A stretch of DNA of 64,000 nucleotides. It comes from Microvirga splendida. GTDB taxonomy: Bacteria > Pseudomonadota > Alphaproteobacteria > Rhizobiales > Beijerinckiaceae. The translations under genes and the position numbers were made by a program. The stretch lies in the NCBI RefSeq assembly GCF_016427565.1, contig NZ_JAELXT010000022.1, forward strand, positions 1-64,000, written 5' to 3'. A model generated the notes under the pieces. The model saw only the letters and a list, made by a program, of their open reading frames with translations. It had not been told where the DNA came from and did not search any database. Below are positions 50,281-62,702 of the stretch, in pieces (the stretch's first letter is position 1; every line of letters begins with the position of its first letter).

Positions 50281-51678
50281 ATGTCCTACGATCTCATCGT
50301 CATCGGCACCGGCCCCGGCGGCTATGTGTGCGCCATCCGCGCCGCCCAGCTCGGCCTCAAGACCGCCGTGGTGGAGAAGCGCAAGACCCATGGCGGCACC
50401 TGCCTCAATGTGGGCTGCATTCCGTCCAAGGCCCTGCTGCATGCCTCGCACATGTTCCAGGACGCGCAGCATTTCGCCGAGATGGGCATCGGCGTGAGCG
50501 CGCCGACCCTCGACCTCAAGACGATGCTGGCCTTCAAGCAGGAAGGCGTCGACGGCAACACCAAGGGCGTCGAGTTCCTGCTCAAGAAGAACAAGATCGA
50601 TGCCTTCACCGGCAGCGCGCGCATCGCCGCTCCGGGCCAGGTCGAGGTGACCGCCGAGGACGGCTCGAACCAGGTGCTCGAGACCAAGAACATCGTCATC
50701 GCCACGGGCTCCGACGTCACCCGCCTGCCGGGCATCGAGATCGACGAGAAGGTGGTGGTGTCCTCCACCGGCGCGCTTGAGCTTGAGACCGTGCCGAAGC
50801 GCCTCGTGGTCATCGGCGCCGGCGTGATCGGCCTGGAGCTCGGCTCCGTGTGGCGCCGCCTCGGCTCCGAGGTGACGGTGGTGGAATATCTCGACCGCAT
50901 CCTGCCCGGCATGGACGGCGAGGTCGCCAAGAACTTCCAGCGCATCCTCGGCAAGCAGGGCTTCCAGTTCAAGCTCGGGGCCAAGGTCACCAAGGTCGAG
51001 CGGACCGGGAACGGCGCGACGCTCACCGTCGAGCCCGCTGCCGGCGGCCCGCCTGAGACCATCGAGGCCGACGTGGTGCTCGTGGCGGTCGGCCGCGTGC
51101 CCTACACGCAAGGCCTTGGGCTCGATCATGTGGGCGTCCAGCTCGACAACCGCGGCCGCATCCAGACGGATGAGCATTTCTCCACCAACGTCACCGGCAT
51201 CTACGCCATCGGCGACGTGATCGTCGGCCCCATGCTCGCCCACAAGGCCGAGGACGAGGGCGTTGCCGTTGCGGAAATTCTCGCCGGCAAGGCGGGTCAC
51301 GTGAACTACGACGTGATCCCGAGCGTGGTCTACACGTTCCCGGAAGTCGCCTCCGTGGGCAAGACCGAGGAGGAACTGAAGGCCGCAGGCATCGCCTATA
51401 ATGCCGGCAAGTTCCCCTTCACGGCCAACGGCCGCGCCAAGGTGAACCGCACCACGGACGGCTTCGTGAAGATCCTGGCCGACGCCAACACCGACAAGGT
51501 GCTCGGCGTCCACATCGTCGGGCCGGAAGCCGGCAACCTCATCCACGAGGCGGCCATCGCCATGGAGTTCGGGGCCTCCTCCGAGGACATGGCCCGCACC
51601 TGCCACGCTCACCCGACCCTTGCGGAGGCTGTGAAGGAAGCCGCATTGGCGGTGGAGAAGCGTGCGATCCACATGTAA
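50281..51678 (+). CDS. lpdA: Dihydrolipoyl dehydrogenase (E3)
   Basis: 465 residues. Re-oxidises dihydrolipoamide of the OGDH complex with FAD and NAD. FAD-binding [17 protein letters not shown] is at the start, the redox-active disulfide is in [16 protein letters not shown] (about residues 40-55), the NAD-binding [13 protein letters not shown] is central, and the C-terminal active-site histidine is in [11 protein letters not shown]. The start [11 protein letters not shown] is chosen over an in-frame ATG 15 codons upstream. 9 bases before tdk. Confidence 0.98.
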   Translation: MSYDLIVIGTGPGGYVCAIRAAQLGLKTAVVEKRKTHGGTCLNVGCIPSKALLHASHMFQDAQHFAEMGIGVSAPTLDLKTMLAFKQEGVDGNTKGVEFLLKKNKIDAFTGSARIAAPGQVEVTAEDGSNQVLETKNIVIATGSDVTRLPGIEIDEKVVVSSTGALELETVPKRLVVIGAGVIGLELGSVWRRLGSEVTVVEYLDRILPGMDGEVAKNFQRILGKQGFQFKLGAKVTKVERTGNGATLTVEPAAGGPPETIEADVVLVAVGRVPYTQGLGLDHVGVQLDNRGRIQTDEHFSTNVTGIYAIGDVIVGPMLAHKAEDEGVAVAEILAGKAGHVNYDVIPSVVYTFPEVASVGKTEEELKAAGIAYNAGKFPFTANGRAKVNRTTDGFVKILADANTDKVLGVHIVGPEAGNLIHEAAIAMEFGASSEDMARTCHAHPTLAEAVKEAALAVEKRAIHM

Positions 51679-51687
51679 TATGGATTC

Positions 51688-52311
51688 ATGGCAAAGCTCC
51701 ACTTCATCTACTCGGTGATGAACGCAGGCAAGACGACCCATCTCCTGCAGGTTCGCTACAACTACATCGAGAACGGCGGCAACGTGCTGCTGTTCACGAG
51801 CCTGATCGACGACCGTTTCGGCGTCGGCAAGGTGAAGTCGCGCATCGGCCTCGAGGCCGATGCGATCCCGTTGAAGAAGGGCGACGACATCGCCGCCATC
51901 GTGTCGGGCGAACATGCGGCAAAGCCCGTGACCGTGGTGCTGATCGACGAGGTCCAGTTCATGACGGCGGACCAGGTCCGCCAGCTCGCCTGGATCGTCG
52001 ACGAGCTGAAGATCCCGGTCATGGCCTATGGGCTCAAGAACAACGTCTACGGAACCCTGTTCAGCGATGCGATCATCGCCATGATGGCGCTGGCCGAGGA
52101 CTTCCAGGAGATCAAGCAGCTCTGCCATTGCGGCCGCAAGGCCACGATGATCCTCAAATACGACCGCAACGGCGAGGCCGTCCGTTCCGGCGAGGTGGTG
52201 GAGATCGGCGGCGAGGGCCGCTACGTCTCCGTCTGCCGCCCGCACTGGACGGCCGGAGACATCGGGCCGGCCGCGCGGCAGCTGCTGGCGCAGCCTGTGG
52301 CGGCTGAATAG
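51688..52311 (+). CDS. tdk: Thymidine kinase (type II)
   Basis: 207 residues. Phosphorylates thymidine in nucleoside salvage. The P-loop is MNAGKTT (residues 11-17), the catalytic glutamate is E88 in IDEVQFM, the lasso substrate region is AYGLKNNVYGTLF, and the zinc ligands are C146, C148, C183 and H186. The length fits Escherichia-type Tdk. It begins 9 bases after lpdA, so it may be transcribed with the TCA operon, and ends 5 bases before the convergent xerC. Confidence 0.93.
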   Translation: MAKLHFIYSVMNAGKTTHLLQVRYNYIENGGNVLLFTSLIDDRFGVGKVKSRIGLEADAIPLKKGDDIAAIVSGEHAAKPVTVVLIDEVQFMTADQVRQLAWIVDELKIPVMAYGLKNNVYGTLFSDAIIAMMALAEDFQEIKQLCHCGRKATMILKYDRNGEAVRSGEVVEIGGEGRYVSVCRPHWTAGDIGPAARQLLAQPVAAE

Positions 52312-52316
52312 AAGGC

Positions 52317-53306
52317 TCAGCCCTTCACCCGAGCCCTCGGGTGGGCCGCGTTGAACGCGTCCATCAGCCGGGCCGCATCGACCTTCGTGTAGAGCTGCGT
52401 GGTCGACAGCGAGGCGTGGCCCAGCAACTCCTGGATGCCGCGCAGGTCGCCGCCCTTGGCCAGCAGATGCGTGGCGAAGGAATGGCGCAGCGCATGAGGC
52501 GTGGCGCTGTCGGGCAGCCCCAGGGCGCCGCGCAGCTCCTCCACGGCGAGCTGGATGATCCGGGGCGAGAGCGGCCCTCCCCGGGCCCCGACGAAGAGCG
52601 GTCCCTCGTACGGGATCGCATAGGGGCAGAGCGCCAGATATTCCTCCACGGCCCGCTGGATCGGCGGGATCACCGGCACGCTGCGCATTTTGCCGCCTTT
52701 TCCGGTGACGGTGATGGCGTCGAGACCGTTCACCGGCGCATCCCGCCGCTGCAGGCCGAGCGCTTCGGAAATACGTAAACCTGCCCCATAGAGCAGGGAC
52801 AGCACGGCCGCATCCCGCGCCAGGATCCAGGGCTTGCGGTTCTCGGACGCCCGGGTCTCCGCATCCGTCACGGCCACGGCCGAGGAGGCCGAGAGCGGGC
52901 GCGGCAGGTTCTTCTCCACCTTCGGGGTGCGAATCGCCGCAAAGGCCGAGGCCGTTCCAAAACCCTCCCGCTCCAGGTGCCGGGCAAACGAGCGCAGGGC
53001 CGCGAGCTGGCGCATGAGCGAGCGGCTTCCCACCGAATTCATGCGCCGCGCCGCCAGGAACGCCCGGATGTCCATGGGCTTCAGGCCCAGGATGCCTTTG
53101 ACGGAAGGTGGCTCGCCGAGATGGTTCGTCAGGAAGGCGAGAAACTGGCGCAGGTCCCGGGCATAGGCCTCGACGGTTTTGGCCGACAGCCGCCGCTCCT
53201 TGGCGAGCGAGGCCAGCCAGGCAAACGCCTCCCGGCGGGTGTCGTCCGCGCCGGGAAGGACAAGATCGAGAGCATTTGGCGTGGCGCTGCTTGACATGAG
53301 TCCCAT
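52317..53306 (-). CDS. xerC: Tyrosine recombinase XerC
   Basis: 329 residues. Resolves chromosome dimers at dif with XerD. The N-terminal SAM-like DNA-binding domain is at about 25-115. The catalytic domain shows R in GAGLRISEAL, K in VTGKGGKMRSV, HALRH with H and R, H in LLGHASLSTTQ, and the nucleophile tyrosine in LYTKVD. Genomic position beside priA and the atp operon is the conserved one in this order, which argues against a phage integrase. The start could also be the ATG three codons in (53297). Divergent from priA. Confidence 0.93.
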   Translation of the reverse strand: MGLMSSSATPNALDLVLPGADDTRREAFAWLASLAKERRLSAKTVEAYARDLRQFLAFLTNHLGEPPSVKGILGLKPMDIRAFLAARRMNSVGSRSLMRQLAALRSFARHLEREGFGTASAFAAIRTPKVEKNLPRPLSASSAVAVTDAETRASENRKPWILARDAAVLSLLYGAGLRISEALGLQRRDAPVNGLDAITVTGKGGKMRSVPVIPPIQRAVEEYLALCPYAIPYEGPLFVGARGGPLSPRIIQLAVEELRGALGLPDSATPHALRHSFATHLLAKGGDLRGIQELLGHASLSTTQLYTKVDAARLMDAFNAAHPRARVKG

Positions 53307-53353
53307 TTATGCAAGGGCAGTACCCTAAACAGCCACAGGTTAACCTCTCCCGA

Positions 53354-55516
53354 ATGACAAGCCGCATCGCCGATGTCCTCATCCCGCTGGCGCTGGACAC
53401 GGCCTATTCCTATGCCGTGCCGGACGGCCTCAGCCTCGAGGAGGGCGACGTGGTGCAGGTGCCGCTCGCCAACCGCGAGGTGGCGGGCGTCGTCTGGTCG
53501 ATGCGCGAAGGGCAGGGCGGCAATCTCAAGAAGGTGTCGGGCGTCATCGACGCGCCAAATCTTTCGCCGAAGATGCGCAAGTTCCTCGACTGGATCGCCT
53601 GGTACACCCTGGCGCCCAAGGGCTCGGCGCTGGCCATGGGGCTCAAGATTCCGGATGGCGACCTCCTGACGGTCGCCCGCGTCGGCGTGAAGCTGGCGGG
53701 CGCCCTGCCCAAGCGCATGACGCCGGCCCGGCAGAAGGTGATCGAGATCGCCCAGGATGGGGCCGTGCGGCTCAAAAGCGAGCTCGCCCATGCGGCCGGC
53801 GTCAGTGCCGGGGTCGTCAACGGGCTGATCGACGAAGGGGTCCTGGAAACGGTGGCCCTGCTGGCCGAGCCCGTGGCCGAAATGCCCGACGCCGCCTTCG
53901 GCGACACCGCTCTCTCGGACGGCCAGGGCGAGGCGGCGCGCGAACTCGTGGCCGCCATGGGCGAGGAGCATCCGCCCGTGATCCTGCTGGAGGGCGTCAC
54001 GGGATCCGGCAAGACGGAGGTCTATTTCGAGGCGGTGGCCGAGGCCTTGCGCCAGGGCCGGCAGGCCCTGATCCTCATGCCGGAAATCGCCCTGACCGCC
54101 CAGTTTCTCGACCGGTTCGCCGCCCGGTTCGGCGTGAAGCCCGCCACCTGGCATTCCGGCGTCACGGGCCGCAAGCGCGAGCGGCTCTACGCGGCCATTG
54201 CATCCGGCGAGGTGAAGGTGGTGGCGGGCGCCCGTTCGGCCCTGTTCCTGCCTTACGCCGATCTCGGCCTGATCGTTGTCGATGAGGAGCACGAGACGGC
54301 CTACAAGCAGGACGACGGGGTGCATTACCATGCCCGCGACATGGCGGTGGTGCGCGGCAAGATCGAGACCGCCACCGTGATCCTCGCCTCGGCCACGCCG
54401 TCCATCGAGAGCCGGGTCAATGTGGAGCGTGGGCGCTACCGCCACGTGCGTCTCCCTGAGCGGTTCGGCGGCCGCTCCATGCCGCAGATCCGGGCCGTGG
54501 ACCTGCGCAAGGAAGCGATCCCGAAGGGCCGCTGGCTCTCGCAAACCCTGGTGACGGCGGTGGAGCAGACAGTGGAGAAGGGCGAGCAGGCCCTGCTCTT
54601 CCTCAACCGGCGCGGCTATGCCCCGCTGACCCTCTGCCGCTCCTGCGCCCACCGCTACGAATGCCCGAACTGCTCCTCCTGGCTGGTGGAGCACCGGTTC
54701 CGGCGCTCCCTGGTCTGCCATCATTGCGGCCACGTGGAGCGCACGCCCCAGGCCTGCGTGGAATGCGGCAGCGTCGATTCGCTGGTGCCCTGCGGTCCGG
54801 GCGTGGAGCGGATCGCCGAGGAAGCCGCGGAGCTTTTTCCCGACAAGCGCTGCATCGTGCTCTCCAGCGACTTCCCTGGAGGCACGGAGCGCCTGCGGGC
54901 GGAGCTGGCCGCCATCGCGGCGGGTGAGTTCGAAATCGTCATCGGCACCCAGCTGGTGGCCAAGGGCCACAACTTCCCGCTCATGACCCTGGTGGGCGTG
55001 CTCGACGCTGATATCGGCCTCACCTCCGGCGATCCCCGGGCGGCAGAGCGCACTTTCCAGATGCTCCAGCAGGTGACGGGCCGCGCCGGGCGCGGCGAGA
55101 AGCCGGGCCGCGCCCTGGTCCAGACCTGGCAGCCGGACCATCCGGTGATCGCGGCCCTGATCTCGGGCGACGCGGAACGCTTCTACGAGGAGGAGACCCG
55201 GGTGCGCGAGATGGCGGGCCTGCCGCCCTTCGGGCGCCTGGCCTCCCTCATCGTCTCGGCCGCCGAGCGGGAAGTGGCGGAGGCCCATGCCCGGGCCATG
55301 GCCCTGGTGGCGGAGCCGCCGCCCGGCGTCACCGTGCTCGGGCCCGCCGAGGCCCCGCTCGCCCTGATCCGCGGCCGCTACCGGTTCAGGCTCCTGGTCA
55401 AGACCGAACGCGAGGTGGACCTTCAGGGCTACCTGCGCGGCTGGATGGCCCGCTGCCCCAAGATCCGCGGCAATACCCGGGTGTCCATCGACGTGGACCC
55501 GCAGAGCTTCCTCTAG
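53354..55516 (+). CDS. priA: Primosomal protein N' (replication restart helicase)
   Basis: 720-residue superfamily 2 helicase that reloads the replisome at stalled forks. The N-terminal 3'-DNA-end-binding domain begins SRIADVLIPLALDTAYSYAV. Walker A is GVTGSGKTEVYFEA (about residue 214), the DEAH-type box is VDEEHETAYK (about 309), and the zinc-binding region holds CRSCAHRYECPNC and CHHCGH...CVECGS. Late helicase motif GTQLVAKGHNFP is present. ATG 53354 is taken because MTSRIADVLIP is the usual start; an in-frame ATG lies 15 codons upstream. Confidence 0.96.
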   Translation: MTSRIADVLIPLALDTAYSYAVPDGLSLEEGDVVQVPLANREVAGVVWSMREGQGGNLKKVSGVIDAPNLSPKMRKFLDWIAWYTLAPKGSALAMGLKIPDGDLLTVARVGVKLAGALPKRMTPARQKVIEIAQDGAVRLKSELAHAAGVSAGVVNGLIDEGVLETVALLAEPVAEMPDAAFGDTALSDGQGEAARELVAAMGEEHPPVILLEGVTGSGKTEVYFEAVAEALRQGRQALILMPEIALTAQFLDRFAARFGVKPATWHSGVTGRKRERLYAAIASGEVKVVAGARSALFLPYADLGLIVVDEEHETAYKQDDGVHYHARDMAVVRGKIETATVILASATPSIESRVNVERGRYRHVRLPERFGGRSMPQIRAVDLRKEAIPKGRWLSQTLVTAVEQTVEKGEQALLFLNRRGYAPLTLCRSCAHRYECPNCSSWLVEHRFRRSLVCHHCGHVERTPQACVECGSVDSLVPCGPGVERIAEEAAELFPDKRCIVLSSDFPGGTERLRAELAAIAAGEFEIVIGTQLVAKGHNFPLMTLVGVLDADIGLTSGDPRAAERTFQMLQQVTGRAGRGEKPGRALVQTWQPDHPVIAALISGDAERFYEEETRVREMAGLPPFGRLASLIVSAAEREVAEAHARAMALVAEPPPGVTVLGPAEAPLALIRGRYRFRLLVKTEREVDLQGYLRGWMARCPKIRGNTRVSIDVDPQSFL

Positions 55517-55636
55517 CCCATCACCGACCGCTTGCGTTTCCAGGCCGAGAAGGAGTGTGCGGCGGCACATAGCCCTTCGCGCGCACTGCGTTAGAGTGTT
55601 TCGGGATTACATGGAATGCTTGGGGATGCTCGGACC

Positions 55637-56146
55637 ATGAGGACTTTCATGCGGCGCACTTCGGGGTTTCTGCTTGCGACGGGGGCCTTCCTGCCCGTTC
55701 TGGACCCGGGACACCTCCGGGCGCAGCAGGAACGGGAGGCGCCCATTGCCATGATGATCGATGTTCGGGGTTATTGCCGCGCCTTCGAGGCTGGGGGCGT
55801 CGACCGATCGTGTGTTCATGGTGCCCTGTATCTCGGCTATCGCAACGGGCGGGCTGCGATCATGGTCAACGGCGAGGCCGCAGGGGCGCCCTGGGCGCAG
55901 GTATCCTTCTCCGGCAGGGCTGATCGTCAGGCGGGTCTCGGCCGCTATCCCATTGTTCTCGACCGGGTCCTGATCGGAACGGAAGCGTCGTCCCAGACTG
56001 TTCCGGCAACCGGACGCTGTGACCTGACGATGGCTCCGGGCCGCGTCGTCGAAACCCTTTCCTGCGAGGCGAAAGCAGCGACGGGCCATCTCTACCGGCT
56101 TGAGGTCGATCCGGTACGCAACCCCGTCGCCATCCGGCGCTTCTGA
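55637..56146 (+). CDS. Exported protein of unknown function
   Basis: 169 residues. A basic start (MRTFMRRTSGFLLATGAFLP) leads into a signal peptide ending near HLRAQQE. The mature part is strand-rich (IAMMIDVRGYCRAFEAGGVD; GALYLGYRNGRAAIMVNGEA) with four cysteines (GYCRA, RSCVH, GRCDL, LSCEA) that could form two disulfides. Not recognised as a known family. It lies between priA and a histidine phosphatase gene. Confidence 0.65.
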   Translation: MRTFMRRTSGFLLATGAFLPVLDPGHLRAQQEREAPIAMMIDVRGYCRAFEAGGVDRSCVHGALYLGYRNGRAAIMVNGEAAGAPWAQVSFSGRADRQAGLGRYPIVLDRVLIGTEASSQTVPATGRCDLTMAPGRVVETLSCEAKAATGHLYRLEVDPVRNPVAIRRF

Positions 56147-56198
56147 ATCCTGCGGCATCCGCCCTTGCGATCGGGCGACCTTAAGTCCAAAAGGCCGT

Positions 56199-56759
56199 AT
56201 GACCAAAATCGTCCATTGCATCCGCCACGGCCAATCCACCTTCAACGCCCACTGGGTCGAACACGGCGAGGATCCGGGGCATTTCGATGCGCCCCTGACG
56301 GAGCTGGGCCAACGCCAGGTGGCCGAGCGGGCCGTGGAGTTGCGCCAGCACCCCTATGAACTCGTCGTGACCTCGCCCCTGACCCGGGCGATCCAGACCA
56401 CCCTGGGGCTGTTCGGGACCCATCCCGCGTCCCCGACGATCCTGGTGGAGTGCCTCCACCGGGAGCACCTGGAGAGCAGCTGCGACGTGGGCCGCGCCGT
56501 CTCCCACCTGTCCCAGGACTTCCCCCACCTGCATTTCGGCCATCTGGACGAGGTCTGGTGGCATAACGAGGGCGAGCCGAACGAGCGGGGCTTCGTCTAC
56601 GAGCCGGCCCAAGTGTTCGAGGAGCGGGTCGAGCGGTTCCGGGGCTGGCTGGCGGAAAGGCCGGAGACCATGATCGCCGTGGTGGGCCACGGCACCTTCT
56701 TCAGCCGCCTGACGGGCCGGTTTCTCGCCAACTGCGAAGTCGCGGCCCTGGAACTTTAG
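56199..56759 (+). CDS. Histidine phosphatase family protein
   Basis: 186 residues. Phosphoglycerate-mutase-like phosphatase with the catalytic RHG at residues 9-11 (IRHGQSTFN), the conserved TSPLTRAIQTT, a proton-donor region near VECLHREHLES, and the second histidine in VVGHGTFFSRL. Substrates of this family range from sugar phosphates to proteins, and none can be assigned. The start MTKIVHCIRHG fits the family; the frame is open upstream. Confidence 0.9.
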   Translation: MTKIVHCIRHGQSTFNAHWVEHGEDPGHFDAPLTELGQRQVAERAVELRQHPYELVVTSPLTRAIQTTLGLFGTHPASPTILVECLHREHLESSCDVGRAVSHLSQDFPHLHFGHLDEVWWHNEGEPNERGFVYEPAQVFEERVERFRGWLAERPETMIAVVGHGTFFSRLTGRFLANCEVAALEL

Positions 56760-56968
56760 GCCCGGCTCGACCGGCACCCGGTTTTTCCCGGCCCAACAGG
56801 GCTCAGCTCGCCTTGCGCCTGCGAAAAACCCATGCTAGTGCACCCTCGCCTGACGGGCGGAGAAGGCTCCCGTCCCGGGCTCATTTCCACACCTGACGGG
56901 TCTCCCGGATGCCGCGTTCGCAGGCTTTCCCGGTCCGAGGCCCGTTATGATACGAGAGAGACGGTTAC

Positions 56969-57540
56969 GTGGCGCAAAGCGGTTCCCAAGAAGGACCCCT
57001 CCTGTCGGGCGTAGCGTTGCGCTATGCTTCGGCGCTGTTCGAGCTCGCCCGCGAAGCGAATGCCGTGGACACGGTGGCCGGCGATCTCGCCCGCTTCGAC
57101 CAGTTGATCCGCGGCAGCGGCGACTTGCAGCGCCTGATCTCCAACCCCATCTTCACGGCCGAAGAGCAGTCGAACGCGATCGGTGCCATTCTCGACAAGG
57201 CCGGCATCTCGGGCCTCGCGGGCAATTTCATCCGTCTCGTGGCATCCAAGCGCCGCCTCTTCGCCCTGCCGGACATGATCCGCGCCTTCCAGAACCTGGT
57301 GTCCGACGCGAAGGGCATCGTTCGGGCGCAGGTGACCCTGGCGGAGGCGCCGTCCGATACCGTTCTGAACGAAATCAAGGCGGCGCTGCGCGACGTCGCC
57401 AAGGCTGACGTTGCTGTCGACGTCAAAATCGACCCGAGCCTCATCGGCGGTCTCATCGTGAAGATGGGCTCCCGCATGGTGGATGCCTCGGTGCGCACCA
57501 AACTCAATTCCATTCGTCTAGCGATGAAAGAGGTCCGCTG

Positions 57541-57541
<1 letters not shown>
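56969..57541 (+). CDS. atpH: ATP synthase F1 delta subunit
   Basis: 190 residues, starting with GTG ([20 protein letters not shown]). Links F1 to the peripheral stalk. The family opening [20 protein letters not shown] is followed by [10 protein letters not shown] and the C-terminal signature [20 protein letters not shown]. First gene of atpHAGDC; its TGA overlaps the atpA ATG by one base (57541). The 209 bases upstream should hold the operon promoter. F0 genes are not in the window, as expected for this group. Confidence 0.95.
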
Positions 57542-59070
<1,529 letters not shown>

Positions 59071-59125
59071 AGACTTCCGTTTTCCTAGGATCCAGCCGGA
59101 TTTCCGGAGAGGGTAGGGCCGCTCG

Positions 59126-61472
<2,347 letters not shown>

Positions 61473-61486
61473 TCGAACTGAACATC

Positions 61487-61517
61487 ATCCCGGAGCCGTG
61501 CCCGCACGCTCCGGGAT
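61487..61517 (+). promoter_or_regulatory. Hairpin between atpD and atpC
   Basis: ATCCCGGAGC (61487-61496) and GCTCCGGGAT (61508-61517) form a perfect ten-pair stem with an 11-base loop, 14 bases after the atpD stop. It lacks a T-run, so it more likely protects the mRNA end or lowers atpC expression than terminates fully. Confidence 0.6.
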
Positions 61518-61581
61518 CACTTTGTCCAAGCGTATCTCCCAAACGATTTCCGGCTGTCAGCCGGGATGACGAGGAGCTCAG

Positions 61582-61983
61582 ATGGCTACCTTCACCTTCG
61601 AACTCGTCTCTCCTGAGCGCGTGCTGTTCTCCGGCGACGTGGATGCGGTCGTGCTGCCGGCCACGGAAGGCGACATGACGGTTCTGGCCGGCCACGCGCC
61701 GACCATGACGGCTCTCAAGACCGGGTTCCTCGTCATCGGGAATGGCGCCGGCAGCGGTCGGCGGATCCTGGTGCGCGGCGGCTTCGCCGACATCAACCAG
61801 AACGGCCTCACGGTTCTGGCGGAGCGCGCGCTCCCGGCCGAAGACCTGACCCAGGACATCCTCGACCACGAGATCCTCCAGGCCGAAATGGCCTACGACG
61901 CCACCAACGACCCGGCCGCCAAGCACGCGGCCGAATCGGCCATCGCGCAGTTGCGCGAAGCCAAGGCGGCGCTGAACCTCTGA
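61582..61983 (+). CDS. atpC: ATP synthase F1 epsilon subunit
   Basis: 133 residues. Regulatory foot of the central stalk. The beta-sandwich opens with FTFELVSPERVLFSGDVDAV and contains EGDMTVLAGHAPTMTALKTG, followed by a short C-terminal helical hairpin. Last gene of the operon, with a terminator directly after the stop. Confidence 0.96.
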   Translation: MATFTFELVSPERVLFSGDVDAVVLPATEGDMTVLAGHAPTMTALKTGFLVIGNGAGSGRRILVRGGFADINQNGLTVLAERALPAEDLTQDILDHEILQAEMAYDATNDPAAKHAAESAIAQLREAKAALNL

Positions 61984-61991
61984 TCTGAAAC

Positions 61992-62020
61992 AACCCGGCC
62001 CCGAGCCAGGTTTTTCTTTT
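61992..62020 (+). terminator. Rho-independent terminator of the atp operon
   Basis: AACCCGGC (61992-61999) pairs with GCCAGGTT (62005-62012) with one mismatch and a five-base loop, followed by TTTTTCTTTT. It begins 9 bases after the atpC stop and ends two bases before the next ATG. Confidence 0.75.
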
Positions 62021-62021
62021 C

Positions 62022-62540
62022 ATGGACACCCCCGCACCGCTCATCCTCACGCTCCAGCTCGATGAACGCTCCTTCGCGTTCTTCGACGAGCAGCGACGGC
62101 GCTACTTCCCAAAAGACCGCAACTTCATCCCGGCGCATCTGACGCTGTTTCATGCCCTGCCGGGCGAGCAGCTTGAGACCATCCAGCAGGATATCGACGC
62201 CTGCGCTTCCGGTCGGACGCCTTTCAGCCTCGAGGTGACCGGATTGCGCTCCCTCGGACGCGGGGTCGCCTACGCGCTTGCATCCCCTGAGGTCGCAGAG
62301 CTGCGCCGTCACCTCGCGCAGACTTGGAACGACTGGCTCAAGCCCCAGGACCGGCAGAACCACAACCCACACGTCACGGTGCAGAACAAGGTTGATCCCA
62401 CACAGGCAAGGGCATTGCTGGAGGATCTGCGTGAAACCTTTCAGCCATTCCAGGCACAGGCTGTCGGGCTTGAGCTGTGGTGGTATCGCGGCGGGCCGTG
62501 GGAGTTGGTCAAGACGTTCGCGTTCGCCGGGCGCGCCTGA
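62022..62540 (+). CDS. 2'-5' RNA ligase / cyclic phosphodiesterase-like protein
   Basis: 172 residues of the 2H phosphoesterase fold. The two catalytic HxTx motifs are HLTL in IPAHLTLFHAL (about residue 38) and HVTV in NPHVTVQNK (about 124). Family members open 2',3'-cyclic phosphates or ligate RNA halves; the substrate here is not predictable. The start ATG at 62022 follows directly on the terminator T-run, so there is no good ribosome-binding site; no other start keeps both motifs with a better signal. Confidence 0.85.
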   Translation: MDTPAPLILTLQLDERSFAFFDEQRRRYFPKDRNFIPAHLTLFHALPGEQLETIQQDIDACASGRTPFSLEVTGLRSLGRGVAYALASPEVAELRRHLAQTWNDWLKPQDRQNHNPHVTVQNKVDPTQARALLEDLRETFQPFQAQAVGLELWWYRGGPWELVKTFAFAGRA

Positions 62541-62543
62541 GAA

Positions 62544-62690
62544 CCCCTCTCCCGGGCGGGAGAGGGGCAGGGGTGAAGGCGTGGCGCTTGTCCAGCTTGG
62601 CGTCACCGTCTCCGCTGCAGCACGTTACCCGCTGCACTCTATTCGGCACCGGCCTTCCCTCACCCCAGCCCTCTCCCCCACGGGAGAGGG
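62544..62690. repeat. Inverted pair of GGGAGAGGG-type intergenic repeats
   Basis: Two copies of a repeat with core hairpin CCCTCTCCC/GGGAGAGGG lie at 62544-62580 and 62652-62690 in opposite orientation, separated by about 70 bases. Each forms its own hairpin, and the copies can also pair with each other (the GGGGTGAAGGC end with GCCTTCCCTCACCCC). This element is common in intergenic regions of Hyphomicrobiales and other Proteobacteria. Here it lies between two convergent genes and may terminate both. Confidence 0.8.
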
Positions 62691-62702
62691 AGCACGTGGT
62701 GC

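Noticed and set aside
52317..53306. Phage or integron integrase
   Set aside because: The protein and its position next to priA and the atp operon fit housekeeping XerC; no attachment site or other phage genes are present.
50233..55570. Long minus-strand frames opposite lpdA and priA (about 1055 and 813 residues)
   Set aside because: Antisense to conserved genes, no domain recognisable, and one runs across the real xerC in a different frame.
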